This document shows positions 5,347-5,996 of a DNA stretch of 5,996 nucleotides, piece after piece (position 1 is the stretch's first letter; each line of letters starts with the position of its first letter). The notes under the pieces were generated by a model. It did not search any database. It had not been told where the DNA came from and worked only from the letters and a program-made list of their open reading frames with translations. The position numbers and the translations under genes are program-made. The DNA comes from Patescibacteria group bacterium (GTDB lineage: Bacteria > Patescibacteriota > Minisyncoccia > JAHIHE01): NCBI GenBank assembly GCA_018899995.1, contig JAHIHE010000038.1, positions 1-5,996 of the forward strand, given 5' to 3'.

Positions 5347-5996
5347 CAAAAACCATACCCAGATTATCACGCCCACCAATATCATCGCGAGGTTGGTGTA
5401 AAGATTCATTTTTCGCGCGCTGTGCGCCTGCCAGCTCTGCAATTTTTCAGAAACTTTTTTATTGGAAGCTACCACTAAAATCAGGATCAGCGGCATTACA
5501 AACATTACATTATAAAGCAGCAAATAGATTAAGCCTGTTATTTGCGCCGCTTTTGAAGAAAGCATTCCGACTATCGCGACATAAATTCCTCCGGAGCAGG
5601 GGAATACGAAAAGCCCCACAAGCGCGCCCGCTATTGTCGCGGCCGGAATAGTGGCCTTGTGCATATAGTCCAGAAAATATTTTTTGGAAAATTGCGGAAT
5701 TTTAATCCGCGGCATTTGCGGCCAGAAATAGTTTACGGAGTTAAACGCGCCTAAAAAGATAACTAGCAAGCTTCCGACCTTGCTCATAATGTGCGGCGTG
5801 TCTGAAATCATTATTGCCTTTAACATTCCCACGCCGATTAAAAAATAAACAGCGTACATTGCCCCGATGTAAGCCGCGCCCATTTTTAAAACACCCGTTT
5901 TGCTTCGTTTGATTGTGTAAAGAAAACCGATGAAGAAAAGCAAAACCGCGAAAGCGCAGGGGTTGATTCCGTCAATCAATCCAGAGGAGAGGACAA
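5344..5996 (-). CDS. CcdA/DsbD-like transmembrane thiol-disulfide transporter, 5' end beyond the window
   Basis: The minus-strand frame is open to the right edge, with VLSSG preceding LIDGINPCAFAVLLFF, so the TTG at 5979 is not the true start and the gene is partial. About 217 residues are visible. Counting from that Leu as 1, membrane segments lie near 7-24, 35-57, 67-85, 112-138, 147-170 and 192-210. The two hallmark Cys are C8 in NPCAF (first helix) and C128 in FPCSGG (fourth helix). In CcdA/DsbD these form the redox pair that carries electrons from cytoplasmic thioredoxin across the membrane to extracytoplasmic thiol proteins. A thioredoxin-like domain may precede it outside the window. 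The stop at 5344-5346 may be artificial, as a plausible tail continues in another frame. It converges on the SHOCT gene through a shared terminator. Confidence 0.88.
   Translation of the reverse strand, partial: VLSSGLIDGINPCAFAVLLFFIGFLYTIKRSKTGVLKMGAAYIGAMYAVYFLIGVGMLKAIMISDTPHIMSKVGSLLVIFLGAFNSVNYFWPQMPRIKIPQFSKKYFLDYMHKATIPAATIAGALVGLFVFPCSGGIYVAIVGMLSSKAAQITGLIYLLLYNVMFVMPLILILVVASNKKVSEKLQSWQAHSARKMNLYTNLAMILVGVIIWVWFL

Noticed and set aside
5262..5651. 129-codon + strand frame over the CcdA-like gene
   Set aside because: The minus strand encodes recognisable NPC and FPCSGG motifs; the + frame has no family resemblance and starts at the terminator.
1..5996. Use of UGA as a sense codon, as in some candidate phyla bacteria
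   Set aside because: The intact genes end in TAA or TAG and no frame needs UGA read-through; ordinary GGN and TGG codons encode Gly and Trp.

Overview
The window looks like a bacterial chromosome segment from the candidate phyla radiation (Patescibacteria, Parcubacteria-like). The reasons are AT-rich spacers, short intergenic gaps, genes with weak or absent Shine-Dalgarno sites, a 536-residue membrane protein of a kind I associate with these genomes, and a CcdA/DsbD-like protein with NPC and FPCSGG motifs. No rRNA or tRNA is present to fix the taxonomy. The standard code reads every gene, and the intact genes end in TAA or TAG.

The left part (1 to about 2510) is very AT-rich and looks like a restriction-modification or defence cassette on the + strand. 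It starts with the last codons of a DNA adenine methyltransferase, whose NPPY motif is followed by a stop nine codons after the motif's final Tyr. Next is a 266-residue protein with an N-terminal HARE-HTH-like winged helix and a PD-(D/E)XK-type nuclease with a D...ExE active site. Two frames then follow, at 896-1228 and 1261-2055. They read best as one roughly 390-residue protein, possibly a second restriction endonuclease, broken by a one-base deficit in a T run at 1208-1212. A small unknown membrane protein closes the cassette.

The middle (about 2510-3246) marks a shift to higher GC. It holds a DUF3175 protein and then a 319-base gap. The gap contains a possible gene remnant and a pair of 15-bp inverted repeats. 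The right repeat overlaps the -35 box of a good sigma70-type promoter pointing at the next gene.

The right part (3247-5996) is more GC-rich and looks like host chromosome: the 536-residue membrane protein, a small membrane-anchored SHOCT protein with its own -10 box and ribosome binding site, a terminator shared by convergent genes, and on the minus strand the 3' part of a CcdA/DsbD-like thiol-disulfide transporter that runs off the right edge. Its C-terminus also looks frame-shifted at a five-base A run.

The items most worth following are the damaged restriction-modification cassette, the two homopolymer frame breaks (sequencing error or real decay), and the repeat that seems to supply part of a promoter.
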